Below are positions 14,971-23,208 of a stretch of DNA of 24,666 nucleotides, in pieces. Positions within the stretch are counted from its first letter, which is position 1. Every line of letters begins with the position of its first letter. Below the pieces are notes generated by a model. That model was given only the letters and a program-made list of their open reading frames with translations. It was not told the DNA's origin and did no database searches. A program made the translations under genes and the position numbers. The stretch is from WJMT01 sp041686095 (lineage in GTDB: Bacteria > Acidobacteriota > Aminicenantia > Aminicenantales > Aminicenantaceae): the NCBI GenBank assembly GCA_041686095.1, contig JAWLEN010000031.1, forward strand, positions 1 to 24,666. Reading direction: 5' to 3'.

Positions 14971-17900
14971 ATGAACAAGAAAAATATGATATTGTTTGGT
15001 TTGATTCTTATTTTATTTTTCTCTTACAACACCCTTTATTCTCAGGTCAATGCCAAAATGCTGAGATATCCGGATGTGTCTGAAACCCACATCTGCTTTG
15101 TCTATGCCGGAGATATATGGGTGGTGGCCAAACAGGGAGGACTGGCTCACAAACTCAGCTCCCCCAAAGGAGAAGAGTCCTTCCCCCGGTTTTCTCCGGA
15201 TGGAACACACATCGCTTTCACCGGAAATTATGACGGCAATGAAGATATTTATGTGCTGCCTTCTATGGGAGGAGAGCCTCAAAGAGTCACCTATCACGGA
15301 CTTTCGGACAGAATGCTGGATTGGACTAGCGATGGTGACAAAATTTTGTATGCCTCATCCAGAGAAAGCGGAAGAATGAGATACAATCAGTTCTACAGTG
15401 TATCTTCAAAAGGTGGATTTTCTGAAAAACTGCCCGTGCCCTACGGTGAATTTGGAATGCTGGCTGAAGACAACAAAACACTGGCATACACCCCCATAAC
15501 CAGAGATTTTAGAACCTGGAAAAGATACCGGGGGGGCATGGCTCCGGACATCTGGCTCTTTGATTTAGAGACCCTGGTTTCAAAAAATATCACCCAGAGC
15601 GATGCCAATGAAACACAGCCTATGTGGCATGGAAACAAACTCTACTATCTTTCTGACAGAGGAGAAAACAAAAGATACAACATTTGGGTTTATGACCGAG
15701 TCAGTGAAGAGTCCAAACAGATCACTCATTTTAAAGAATATGACATTCATTTCCCTGCCATCGGTCCCCAGGATATTGTTTTTGAAGCCGGAGGAAAACT
15801 CTATCTTCTGGATTTGAATACAGAACAACACAAAGAAATCAATATCGAGATTGTGACGGACAACTCCACTAAAAAAACTAGGATCGAAAATGTCTCCAGC
15901 CGGATCAATAATGCTTTTATCTCTCCTGACGGACAAAGAGTTCTCATCGAAGCTCGAGGAGAAATCTTTTCTGTTCCCAAGGAAAAAGGAGTCGTTAAAA
16001 ATCTCACTCAGAGCTCTGGATCCGCAGAAAGATATCCTGCCTGGTCGCCTGACGGAAAAAAGGTTGCTTTTTGGAGTGATCAGAGCGGTGAGTATCAGCT
16101 CATCATCAAAGATCTCACTACTGAAAATAAAGAAGAAGTCATGACCTCCTATGATAAGGGATTCTATTATCATCTTTTCTGGTCCCCGGACAGCAAAAAA
16201 CTGGCTTTTGTGACCAGTCATCAGGAGATAAAGATATTTGATGTGGAACAAAAAAAGACCCTTGATGTGGATAAAGGCATTTGGTTAACCCATGGAGAAT
16301 TAGAAAATTTCAAAGCAGACTGGTCTTCGGACAGCCAGTGGATGGCCTATTCCAGGGGAATGGACAACAGACATGAAGTGGTTTTTGCTTACAACACAGA
16401 GACCAACCAAAAACATCAGCTCACCACAGATTATTACAATAATTCCACTCCTGTTTTTGATCCTGAAGGCAAATATCTTTATTTTTTCTCCAATCGAACT
16501 TTCTCTCCGGTCTACAGTGATATGGACAATTCCTTTGTTTATCCCAACACCACCAATGTGGTGGCTGTGGCGCTCACAGAGGATATTGAGACTCCTCTCC
16601 CCCCTCAAAATGATGAAGTTGAAATAAAAGAAGACACAAAAAAAGAAGAAAACAATAAAGAAGAAGAAAAAAAAGAACAGAAAAAAGTGGAAATAACTCT
16701 GAAAGATTTTGAACAAAGAATGACCCAGCTTCCCATACCAGCAGGTAATTACAGTCAATTGAGTGCGGTCTCAGGAAAAATCATCTATCTCAAGCACCCC
16801 CGAAGCGGTGCTGAAGAAAGAACCAATGAATTGAAATATTTTGATTTCAAAGACAGAGAAGAAAAAACCATAACCCAAGGAGTCAGCAATTATATGCTTT
16901 CATCCGACGGTAAAAATCTGCTGGTTTATGCCAAAGGAAAATTTTCAGTCATTCCTGTGTCACCCAATCAAAAAATGGAAAAGTTTGTCCCTACTGATAA
17001 CTTAGAAATAATGGTGGATCCCCCCAAAGAATGGAAGCAAATCTTTACCGATGCCTGGCGCATTGTCAGGGATTATTTTTATGACCCCAATATGCATGGA
17101 GTGGACTGGAATCATGTGAAGGAACAGTATGGAAAATTGCTCCCAAATGTGGTGACCCGAAGAGATCTCAACTTCCTCATTGGAGAAATGATCGCTGAAC
17201 TCAATGCCTCTCATACTTACCGAGGGGGCGGAGATTTGGAAACAGCTCCCAGCAAAGCCATCGGCTATCTGGGAGTCGACTGGAAAGTGAGCGATGGTTT
17301 TTATCAAATCAAAAGTATCATGAAAGGCGCGGAATGGGATTTTGCTGAAGTCTGTTCTCCTCTTCTGAGAACCAAAAATAACGTGAAAATTGAACCCGGT
17401 TATTATGTGCTTGAAATCAACGGAGTTAAACTCTCCACAGAAAAAAGCCCGTGGTATGCTCTTCAGGGTCTTTCTGGAAAAACCGTGGAGCTCACAGTCA
17501 ATGACAAGCCCGGTTATGAAGGAGCACAAAAAGCCGTGGTAAAGACTCTAAATCAGGGAGAGGTCATAAGACTAAGACACTTGGGATGGATCGAAGCCAA
17601 CAGAAAATATGTGGAAGAAATGTCTGACGGGCAGGTAGGATACATATATGTGAGAAGCACAGGTGTGGATGCTCAAAATGAGCTGGTCAGACAGTTCAAC
17701 GCTCAGTTTCATAAAAAAGGATTGATCATCGATGAACGGTTTAACAGCGGTGGTCAGATTCCAGACCGATTTATTGAACTTTTGAACAGAAAGCCCCTGG
17801 CTTACTGGGCGGTTCGAGACGGAAAAGACTGGCAGTGGCCCCCTGTGGCTCATTTTGGACCCAAAGCCATGCTGATCAACGGCTGGAGCGGCTCAGGCGG

Positions 17901-18234
17901 AGACTGCTTTCCTGATTATTTCAAGAAAGCGGGGCTCGGACCTCTGATCGGAATGAGAACCTGGGGCGGACTGATCGGAATGTCCGGAGTTCCGTCTCTT
18001 ATTGACGGAGGAATGGTCACAGCTCCCTCCTTTAGGATGTACAATCCGGATGGGACATGGTTTAGAGAGGGTTATGGCGTGCCCCCTGATATCCGGGTAG
18101 TGGATGATCCGACTTTGCTGGCCAAAGGGACTGATCCTCAGCTGAAAGCAGCAGTGGAAGAAGTGATGAAATTGATCCAGAAAGCCGAACCCATCCATCC
18201 CAAAAGACCGGATTATGAAGATCGATCCAAATAA
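14971..18234 (+). CDS. Exported Tricorn protease homologue (S41 family)
   Basis: 1087 residues, close to archaeal Tricorn in size. MNKKNMILFGLILILFF plus SYNTLYSQ is a Sec signal peptide, so it works outside the cytoplasm, unlike archaeal Tricorn. Next come WSPDGKKVAF-like beta-propeller repeats (about 40-530), a Lys/Glu-rich linker (bases 16612-16690), the Tricorn C1 region (about 680-765) with SHTY where Ser747-His748 match Tricorn Ser745-His746, a PDZ-like stretch (about 770-870), and the S41 catalytic core: DERFNSGGQ, nucleophile Ser975 in NGWSGSGGD, and Glu1033 in REGYGVPPD (Tricorn Ser965 and Glu1023). The residue after the nucleophile is Gly where archaeal Tricorn has Asp966. Role: breaking down unfolded protein to peptides. 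The S9A peptidase gene follows after 16 bases, a likely operon in which it finishes the peptides. Confidence 0.95.
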   Translation: MNKKNMILFGLILILFFSYNTLYSQVNAKMLRYPDVSETHICFVYAGDIWVVAKQGGLAHKLSSPKGEESFPRFSPDGTHIAFTGNYDGNEDIYVLPSMGGEPQRVTYHGLSDRMLDWTSDGDKILYASSRESGRMRYNQFYSVSSKGGFSEKLPVPYGEFGMLAEDNKTLAYTPITRDFRTWKRYRGGMAPDIWLFDLETLVSKNITQSDANETQPMWHGNKLYYLSDRGENKRYNIWVYDRVSEESKQITHFKEYDIHFPAIGPQDIVFEAGGKLYLLDLNTEQHKEINIEIVTDNSTKKTRIENVSSRINNAFISPDGQRVLIEARGEIFSVPKEKGVVKNLTQSSGSAERYPAWSPDGKKVAFWSDQSGEYQLIIKDLTTENKEEVMTSYDKGFYYHLFWSPDSKKLAFVTSHQEIKIFDVEQKKTLDVDKGIWLTHGELENFKADWSSDSQWMAYSRGMDNRHEVVFAYNTETNQKHQLTTDYYNNSTPVFDPEGKYLYFFSNRTFSPVYSDMDNSFVYPNTTNVVAVALTEDIETPLPPQNDEVEIKEDTKKEENNKEEEKKEQKKVEITLKDFEQRMTQLPIPAGNYSQLSAVSGKIIYLKHPRSGAEERTNELKYFDFKDREEKTITQGVSNYMLSSDGKNLLVYAKGKFSVIPVSPNQKMEKFVPTDNLEIMVDPPKEWKQIFTDAWRIVRDYFYDPNMHGVDWNHVKEQYGKLLPNVVTRRDLNFLIGEMIAELNASHTYRGGGDLETAPSKAIGYLGVDWKVSDGFYQIKSIMKGAEWDFAEVCSPLLRTKNNVKIEPGYYVLEINGVKLSTEKSPWYALQGLSGKTVELTVNDKPGYEGAQKAVVKTLNQGEVIRLRHLGWIEANRKYVEEMSDGQVGYIYVRSTGVDAQNELVRQFNAQFHKKGLIIDERFNSGGQIPDRFIELLNRKPLAYWAVRDGKDWQWPPVAHFGPKAMLINGWSGSGGDCFPDYFKKAGLGPLIGMRTWGGLIGMSGVPSLIDGGMVTAPSFRMYNPDGTWFREGYGVPPDIRVVDDPTLLAKGTDPQLKAAVEEVMKLIQKAEPIHPKRPDYEDRSK

Positions 18235-18240
18235 TATTTA

Positions 18241-18245
18241 GGAGG
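18241..18245 (+). promoter_or_regulatory. Ribosome binding site deciding the S9A start
   Basis: GGAGG is followed by tandem ATGs at 18248 and 18251. The 5-base spacing to 18251 is more usual than 2 bases to 18248, so the second ATG is preferred. Confidence 0.65.
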
Positions 18246-18250
18246 AAATG

Positions 18251-20383
18251 ATGAAAAAAAGAGGACTTATTTTAGCTTTTATTCCTTTGGTCCTGTTTCT
18301 TAATACTACCTGCCAAAAGGAAACAGAATTTTCACAGCCTGAACTGAACTATCCTGAAACCAAAAAAGTGGATGTGGTGGATGATTATTTTGGCACCAAA
18401 GTGCCTGACCCTTACCGCTGGTTTGAAGACATCAATTCTGAAGATGTCAAATCCTGGGTGGAAGCCCAAAATAAAGTCACCTTTTCCTACTTGGAACAGA
18501 TTCCTTTTCGAGAACAAATCCGAAAGCGCCTTACCGAACTCTATGACTATCCCAAGTATTCTTCTCCGATCCGGGTGGGAGACCATTACTTTTTCTATAA
18601 AAACGAAGGTCTGCAGAACCAGTCTGTGATCTATGTGCAGAAAGGACTGGATGGAGAGCCGGAAGTTTTTATTGATCCCAATCAACTTTCTCCTGATGGA
18701 ACTATTAGAATCTCTCTCATCGGTTTTTCTAAAGATGACCGATACGCAGCCTATTCCCGCTCTGAAGCAGGCTCTGACTGGCAGGAAATCAGGATTATGG
18801 AAATCGAAACCAAAAAAGAACTGGGGGACCGAATCCAATGGGTCAAGTTCAGCGGAGCTGCCTGGTATGATAACGGCTTCTTTTACAGCGGATATGATGA
18901 ACCGGAACCAGGACAGGAGCTTAAAGAACAGAACAAATACCAGAAGATTTTTTATCATAAACTGGGTGATCCCCAGGAAAAAGACAAGCTCATTTATGAA
19001 GACAGAGAACACCCATTGCGCTATGTCTCGGCCGGTGTGACCGAAGACTCAAGGTATCTGATCTTAGTGATCTCTGAAGGGACCAGCGGCAATGAACTTT
19101 ACTATAAAGAACTGGAGAAAGAAAAAGCTGAGTTCCATCCACTTATCACCGGTTTTGGCAATGACAGCTATGTCATTGATAACATCGGGAAGAATTTTTT
19201 AGTCTACACCAATATCCATGCCCCCAACTACCGGGTGGTCAAAATCGATCCGGATGCTCCTGAACAGGAAAAATGGGTGGATGTCATTCCTGAAAAAACA
19301 GAGGTCCTGAACAACACCGACACAGCCGGCGGTTATCTTTTCTGCCGCTATCTCAAGAATGCCCACACCCAGGTCTTCCAGCATGACCTGGAGGGAAACC
19401 TGATCCGGGAAATCGAACTTCCTGCCTTGGGAACAGCCTCTGGTTTTGGCGGTAAAAAAGAACACAAAAGCCTTTTTTATGTGTTCACTTCCTTCACCTA
19501 TCCTCCCACTATCTACAAGTACCAGGTTGAAGAAGGAACTTCTGAAATCTTTCGTAAAACCGAGGTCCCGTTCAATCCAGAAGACTATGAAACTCAACAA
19601 GTTTTTTACACCAGTAAGGACGGCACTCAAGTCCCTATGTTTCTGGTACACAAAAAGGGAATCCAAAAACACGGAAAAAATCCTGTTCTTCTTTATGGTT
19701 ACGGCGGCTTTAATATCAGCCTCACTCCTTCTTTCAGTTCCACCCGGATTCTTCCTTTGGAAAATGGATTCATCTTTGCCCAGGCTAATCTCAGGGGAGG
19801 CGGAGAATACGGAGAAAAATGGCATGAGGCTGGAATGCTTCTCAACAAACAGAATGTTTTTGATGACTTTATTTCAGCTGCTGAGTATCTGATCAATGAA
19901 GAATACACTTCCAAGAATAAACTGGCTATCGCTGGCGGTTCCAACGGCGGGCTCTTGGTGGGAGCGGCCATGACTCAACGTCCTGACCTTTTTGCAGTGG
20001 CGCTGCCTGCCGTGGGAGTGATGGATATGCTGCGGTATCACAAATTCACAGTGGGTTGGGGATGGGTTGTGGAATATGGCTCCAGTGACGAAGAAAAATA
20101 CTTTAAAAATCTCTACCCTTACTCTCCCTACCATAATCTCGAAGAGGGGGTTTGTTACCCGGCTACCCTTGTGACTACAGCCGACCATGATGACAGGGTG
20201 GTGCCGGCTCACTCCTTTAAATTTATTGCCGCACTTCAGGAAAAACACGCCTGTGAAAATCCTGTACTCATTCGTATTGAAACCCGCTCGGGCCACGGCT
20301 CCAGCTCCACCACTAAGATGATCGATGAGCTGACCGATGAATATGCTTTTCTACTTTACAACTTAGGTGTGGCATTAAAATAA
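18251..20383 (+). CDS. Exported S9A prolyl oligopeptidase
   Basis: 710 residues, the same length as mammalian prolyl oligopeptidase. The family start is clear (YPETKKVDVVDDYFGTKVPDPY at about 34-55, RWFEDINSEDVKSWVEAQN). A seven-bladed propeller fills about 75-430. The hydrolase domain has nucleophile Ser564 in GGSNGGLL, Asp647 in DHDDRVVP and His682 in SGHGSS, matching porcine Ser554, Asp641 and His680. The N-terminus (MKKRGLILAFIPLVLFLNTTC) is an export signal; Cys21 could be lipidated, but NTTC is a poor lipobox, so either a lipoprotein or a free periplasmic enzyme is possible. It cuts after proline in short peptides, suiting a role after the upstream Tricorn homologue, with which it probably shares an operon (16 bases between genes). 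Confidence 0.95.
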   Translation: MKKRGLILAFIPLVLFLNTTCQKETEFSQPELNYPETKKVDVVDDYFGTKVPDPYRWFEDINSEDVKSWVEAQNKVTFSYLEQIPFREQIRKRLTELYDYPKYSSPIRVGDHYFFYKNEGLQNQSVIYVQKGLDGEPEVFIDPNQLSPDGTIRISLIGFSKDDRYAAYSRSEAGSDWQEIRIMEIETKKELGDRIQWVKFSGAAWYDNGFFYSGYDEPEPGQELKEQNKYQKIFYHKLGDPQEKDKLIYEDREHPLRYVSAGVTEDSRYLILVISEGTSGNELYYKELEKEKAEFHPLITGFGNDSYVIDNIGKNFLVYTNIHAPNYRVVKIDPDAPEQEKWVDVIPEKTEVLNNTDTAGGYLFCRYLKNAHTQVFQHDLEGNLIREIELPALGTASGFGGKKEHKSLFYVFTSFTYPPTIYKYQVEEGTSEIFRKTEVPFNPEDYETQQVFYTSKDGTQVPMFLVHKKGIQKHGKNPVLLYGYGGFNISLTPSFSSTRILPLENGFIFAQANLRGGGEYGEKWHEAGMLLNKQNVFDDFISAAEYLINEEYTSKNKLAIAGGSNGGLLVGAAMTQRPDLFAVALPAVGVMDMLRYHKFTVGWGWVVEYGSSDEEKYFKNLYPYSPYHNLEEGVCYPATLVTTADHDDRVVPAHSFKFIAALQEKHACENPVLIRIETRSGHGSSSTTKMIDELTDEYAFLLYNLGVALK

Positions 20384-20396
20384 GAGTAAGCTCATT

Positions 20397-20425
20397 TTGA
20401 AGTTTTCCTCAATTTGAGGCATAAT
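20397..20425 (+). promoter_or_regulatory. Predicted promoter of the baeRF gene
   Basis: TTGAAG (20397-20402), a 17-base spacer, CATAAT (20420-20425): four of six and five of six matches to consensus at ideal spacing. Transcription would start near 20432, giving a leader of about 70 bases that contains the repeated motif. The spacer holds a CCTCA-ATT-TGAGG hairpin (20407-20419), which could instead act as a weak end signal for the peptidase operon. Confidence 0.4.
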
Positions 20426-20468
20426 AGAATTAGGGAAAAATTCTGAAAATCAATACCATTTTTTTATG

Positions 20469-20483
20469 AATAGGTCAGGTTAA
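20469..20483 (+). repeat. Leader motif copy 2, AATAGGTCAGGTTAA
   Basis: 18 bases before the baeRF ATG and inside its predicted leader. It is preceded by the same T-run and TATG as copy 1; the match to copy 1 extends over about 29 bases with one difference. Confidence 0.65.
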
Positions 20484-20501
20484 AAAAAGGAAGGATAATT
20501 C

Positions 20502-21653
20502 ATGCGTTTACTAGAGAAAAAAGAACTAAAGGCTTTGATGGAACATAAGGATTCCCATCTTATTTCCATGTACATGCCTACAGAAAGATCTGGTAGAGAG
20601 ACCCGAAAAAATTCCATAAGATATAAAAATTTACTGGGAGAAATGGAAAACCAGCTCAACAAAACTGATTTAAGCCCCAAAGAGATTTCCGAAATTTTAA
20701 ATCCGGCCCATAGACTCATACAAGATTCTTTTTTTTGGCAGCACCAAAGTGATGGTCTGGCTGTTTTTATCACCCCCCAAAACTTCAAATACTATCGGCT
20801 CCCCATTAAATTTAGTGAGGAAGCGGTGATCAGTAAACGGTTTTATATAAAGCCTCTTCTTCCTCTCTTCAGTGGAGACGGACGTTTCTACATCCTGGCA
20901 TTGAGTCAAAAAGATATACGCCTTCTGCAGTCCACACGTTACAGTTTCAGAGAGGTAGAGCTCGAAAATGTACCCACCAGTATGGAGGAAGCCTTGGGAT
21001 ATGATAATCTGGAGCAACAATTACATTCTCACGTCGCTAGTCGATCGGGTAAAAAAAGAGGGGATGTCATGTTTCATGGACACGGAGGCGGGAAAGATGA
21101 TTTTAAAGAAGATATCCAGCGTTATTTTCAACGCGTGGACAAAGGTCTCTATAAAATCCTGGCTGAAGAAAGCGCTCCTATAATCTTATTGGGAGTGGAT
21201 TATCTTCTTCCTCTGTTCCGAAAGGCCAATTCCTACGGCAATGTCCTGGAAGAAGCTATAACTGGAAATCCCGATGAATGGTCTCCTGAAGAACTGCATA
21301 AAAAGGCATGGAGTGTTGTGGAATCTTATTTCAAACAAGAACAGGAAAAAGCAGTCAATCAGTTCCAGGATTTATTCCACACTGAAAAAACATCCCAAGA
21401 TATCAAAAAAATTCTGCCGGAAGCTCAACAGGGACGGGTGGGATTACTATTTTTGGATGTCACTGATCATAAGTGGGGAACATTCATTCCTGAGAAAGGT
21501 CAGGTTAAAATCGAAAAACAAAGAAAGCCGGGCCTGCAGGAACTCATTGACCTCTGTGCTGTTCAAACTCTTTCCCAAGGAGGGACTGTATATGCCTTAA
21601 ACCGAGAAGAGATGCCGGTTAAATCATCAGTGGCTGCTGTTTACCGCTGGTAA
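20502..21653 (+). CDS. baeRF-family protein (bacterial archaeo-eukaryotic release factor-like)
   Basis: 383 residues. The sequence matches the baeRF group described by comparative genomics as bacterial relatives of the eRF1/Pelota middle and C-terminal domains: DSHLISMYMPTERSGRE near the start, FFWQHQSDGLAVFI, YRLPIKFSE, FYIKPLLPLFSGDGRFYILALSQKD split across 110-150, VPTSMEEAL, MFHGHGGG (190-197), and GVDYLLPLFRKANSY. It carries no GGQ tripeptide, so hydrolysis of peptidyl-tRNA by the classical mechanism is not supported; a role in ribosome rescue or hibernation is only a family-level suggestion. No signal peptide, so cytoplasmic. It is preceded by its own promoter and a good A/G-rich ribosome site (20485-20494), so it is probably a separate unit from the peptidases. 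It is convergent with the methyltransferase gene. Confidence 0.85.
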   Translation: MRLLEKKELKALMEHKDSHLISMYMPTERSGRETRKNSIRYKNLLGEMENQLNKTDLSPKEISEILNPAHRLIQDSFFWQHQSDGLAVFITPQNFKYYRLPIKFSEEAVISKRFYIKPLLPLFSGDGRFYILALSQKDIRLLQSTRYSFREVELENVPTSMEEALGYDNLEQQLHSHVASRSGKKRGDVMFHGHGGGKDDFKEDIQRYFQRVDKGLYKILAEESAPIILLGVDYLLPLFRKANSYGNVLEEAITGNPDEWSPEELHKKAWSVVESYFKQEQEKAVNQFQDLFHTEKTSQDIKKILPEAQQGRVGLLFLDVTDHKWGTFIPEKGQVKIEKQRKPGLQELIDLCAVQTLSQGGTVYALNREEMPVKSSVAAVYRW

Positions 21654-21711
21654 GCCAAAACTCACTCATATTCATTTTGCTGTGACATACCAGCGGTCAA
21701 TGATTTATTCT

Positions 21712-21741
21712 GACAAAAAACAACCCAAAAAACCAGCTGGG
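21712..21741 (-). terminator. Possible weak terminator of the methyltransferase gene
   Basis: Read on the minus strand after the stop codon, CCCA (21741-21738) can pair with TGGG (21727-21724), followed by TTGTTTTTTG. The stem is only four to five pairs, so this is tentative. Confidence 0.3.
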
Positions 21742-21753
21742 CATCTTAAGCAT

Positions 21754-23085
21754 TTATCCAGCCTTTTTTACCTGAACAGGAATGAAAAGAGGAGGATTTC
21801 CACACTGTGAAAACCAGGTCACTCCTTCACAAACCAAATCAACAGCCAGAACATAGCGTCCTTGCGAATCGGGTGTTTTTATGGAAACAGAAACAGTGGT
21901 TTTCTCTCCGGGATTGATTTGTTTAGCGAAAGAAGTCCTTTTTCCGTCATAGATCACAGTTTTTCCAGAATGGTCCTGCCAGTGGTAGCTTACAAACACC
22001 GGACGGCTGGCATCCACAGAATACCAGGGTAAAAACCCGGTATTCTGGAGGGTGGCTTGAAGTTGAAAATGAGAGGATGCGGGAACATCTTCAGCAACTT
22101 CAGTGTGTGTGATGTAGTTGACTTGATAGGGACCCTGAATTTTTGAGTGACTGAAGCGCTGGGCTTCTGGCTTAGATGAAGGTTTTCTGAGCTTGTGCGG
22201 GGCGCCTTTTCGGGCCTCTATCACCCAATGTTTTGCCCAAAAATCCAGATTGTTTTGATAAAGATAATCATCCATATCTCGATAGATCTGATAGGCCCAT
22301 TCTCCAAACAGTTCCCGCAGATGACCAGTGGCACTTGAGCCCGGAGGATACTCATCCAATCCAGAGATTGTTCCGCGCAGTTTTAAACCGTATCCTTTAA
22401 ATATATTTTTAAAGTCCTGAAGAGAGTAGCGGTTCTCAACCGCATCCCCTTTAGAAATCCTGGTCTGATTGGTTTCAACCGGAAGTTCTTTTTCATCCAT
22501 AATAAAGCCAAGCCTCTTCTGGATTTTATCCAGTTCCAGAATCATCCAATCTAGATCCAGAGTCTTATCCCAACTTCCCTTCCAATCTCCCTTAGGTTCG
22601 ATCAACAAGAAATGACGAGTAAATTTCCCCATCTTTTTGACGAAAGACCGGGGTTTCTCTAGATGATGGAAAGCATCAAACAACATCACCAGGTCCACAG
22701 GGTTAGATGGAGTATAGGCCTCAGCCGTATCCTGCTGAAAAACAACATTATCCAATTTCAAAAAACGGGCATGGCTTTGAGCTCTTTTAATGCCTGATGA
22801 GCTGGGGTCAATACCTGTGAAAAAGACATCAGGAAACCGGGATGCCAGTTCACAGGTGATCTCTCCGGTTCCGCAGCCTATATCAAGAACCTTTTGACTA
22901 CCCTGAATAAACGAGGAAGCTAAATCCGCAAAGCGCCGGATGGTGATGTATCCCGTGTAACTGGATCGAAAAGGCTGTTTAACAGAGGACTGGAAGACAT
23001 CATCATGATATTCACGGTCTTTTTCCGATGACCAGTTCTTTAATGTGAATCGGAGTTTATGGAGTCCTTTTCGCCACCAAAACAT
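21754..23085 (-). CDS. Class I SAM-dependent methyltransferase fused to a C-terminal Ig-like domain
   Basis: 443 residues. The methyltransferase domain (about 45-210) has motif I VLDIGCGTGEI (66-76), the acidic post-I residue in FTGIDPSS, and a DLVMLFDAFHHLEKP motif typical of Methyltransf_11/25 enzymes. A middle part (about 210-320) is unassigned. The C-terminal about 115 residues (FQLQATLQNTGFLPW, VSYHWQDHSGKTVIYDG, NPGEKTTVSVSIKTPDSQG, EGVTWFSQCGNPPL) resemble a beta-sandwich, NBR1/CARDB-like module that I recognise beside glycosyltransferases and methyltransferases of surface polysaccharide loci. No signal peptide is seen. The substrate is unknown; a cell-envelope glycan or lipid is a guess from the Ig-like domain. 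A predicted promoter and the repeated leader motif lie just upstream. Confidence 0.85.
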   Translation of the reverse strand: MFWWRKGLHKLRFTLKNWSSEKDREYHDDVFQSSVKQPFRSSYTGYITIRRFADLASSFIQGSQKVLDIGCGTGEITCELASRFPDVFFTGIDPSSSGIKRAQSHARFLKLDNVVFQQDTAEAYTPSNPVDLVMLFDAFHHLEKPRSFVKKMGKFTRHFLLIEPKGDWKGSWDKTLDLDWMILELDKIQKRLGFIMDEKELPVETNQTRISKGDAVENRYSLQDFKNIFKGYGLKLRGTISGLDEYPPGSSATGHLRELFGEWAYQIYRDMDDYLYQNNLDFWAKHWVIEARKGAPHKLRKPSSKPEAQRFSHSKIQGPYQVNYITHTEVAEDVPASSHFQLQATLQNTGFLPWYSVDASRPVFVSYHWQDHSGKTVIYDGKRTSFAKQINPGEKTTVSVSIKTPDSQGRYVLAVDLVCEGVTWFSQCGNPPLFIPVQVKKAG

Positions 23086-23101
23086 GATTTTTTAAACTTC
23101 C

Positions 23102-23116
23102 TTAACCTGACCTATT
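23102..23116 (-). repeat. Leader motif copy 3, AATAGGTCAGGTTAA
   Basis: Exact 15-base match to copy 2, on the minus strand, 16 bases before the methyltransferase ATG and inside its predicted leader. Unlike copies 1 and 2 it lacks the upstream T-run. Confidence 0.65.
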
Positions 23117-23128
23117 TACCTTTCAGGC

Positions 23129-23159
23129 GAGCCGGTCTAAAATTATACAACCTCGGCTC
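23129..23159. repeat. Inverted repeat around the methyltransferase promoter
   Basis: GAGCCG (23129-23134) and CGGCTC (23154-23159) can pair, with the predicted -10 box in the loop. It may be a regulator site or a leader hairpin. Confidence 0.35.
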
Positions 23160-23170
23160 ATGAATATCCA
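23142..23170 (-). promoter_or_regulatory. Predicted promoter of the methyltransferase gene
   Basis: On the minus strand TGGATA (23170-23165), a 17-base spacer, and a perfect TATAAT (23147-23142). Transcription would begin near 23135, giving a leader of about 50 bases that includes motif copy 3. Confidence 0.45.
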
Positions 23171-23208
23171 GGTGAATTAAAATGAAGTGCCAGCGTGAAA
23201 GCTTTTCT

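Noticed and set aside
14417..14971. Frames crossing the N run
   Set aside because: Translation through N is meaningless, and the readable part is antisense to vapB.
15580..16251. Antisense frame of 223 codons under the Tricorn gene
   Set aside because: Shadow of a gene with clear propeller repeats; low-complexity product without a credible start.
18332..19012. Antisense frame of 226 codons under the S9A gene
   Set aside because: Shadow of a strongly supported prolyl oligopeptidase.
21498..21510. GGTCAGGTTAAAA inside the baeRF coding region, matching the leader motif
   Set aside because: It encodes part of KGQVKIEK in a normal reading frame and is not near a start codon. It is noted only because the match is 13 bases.
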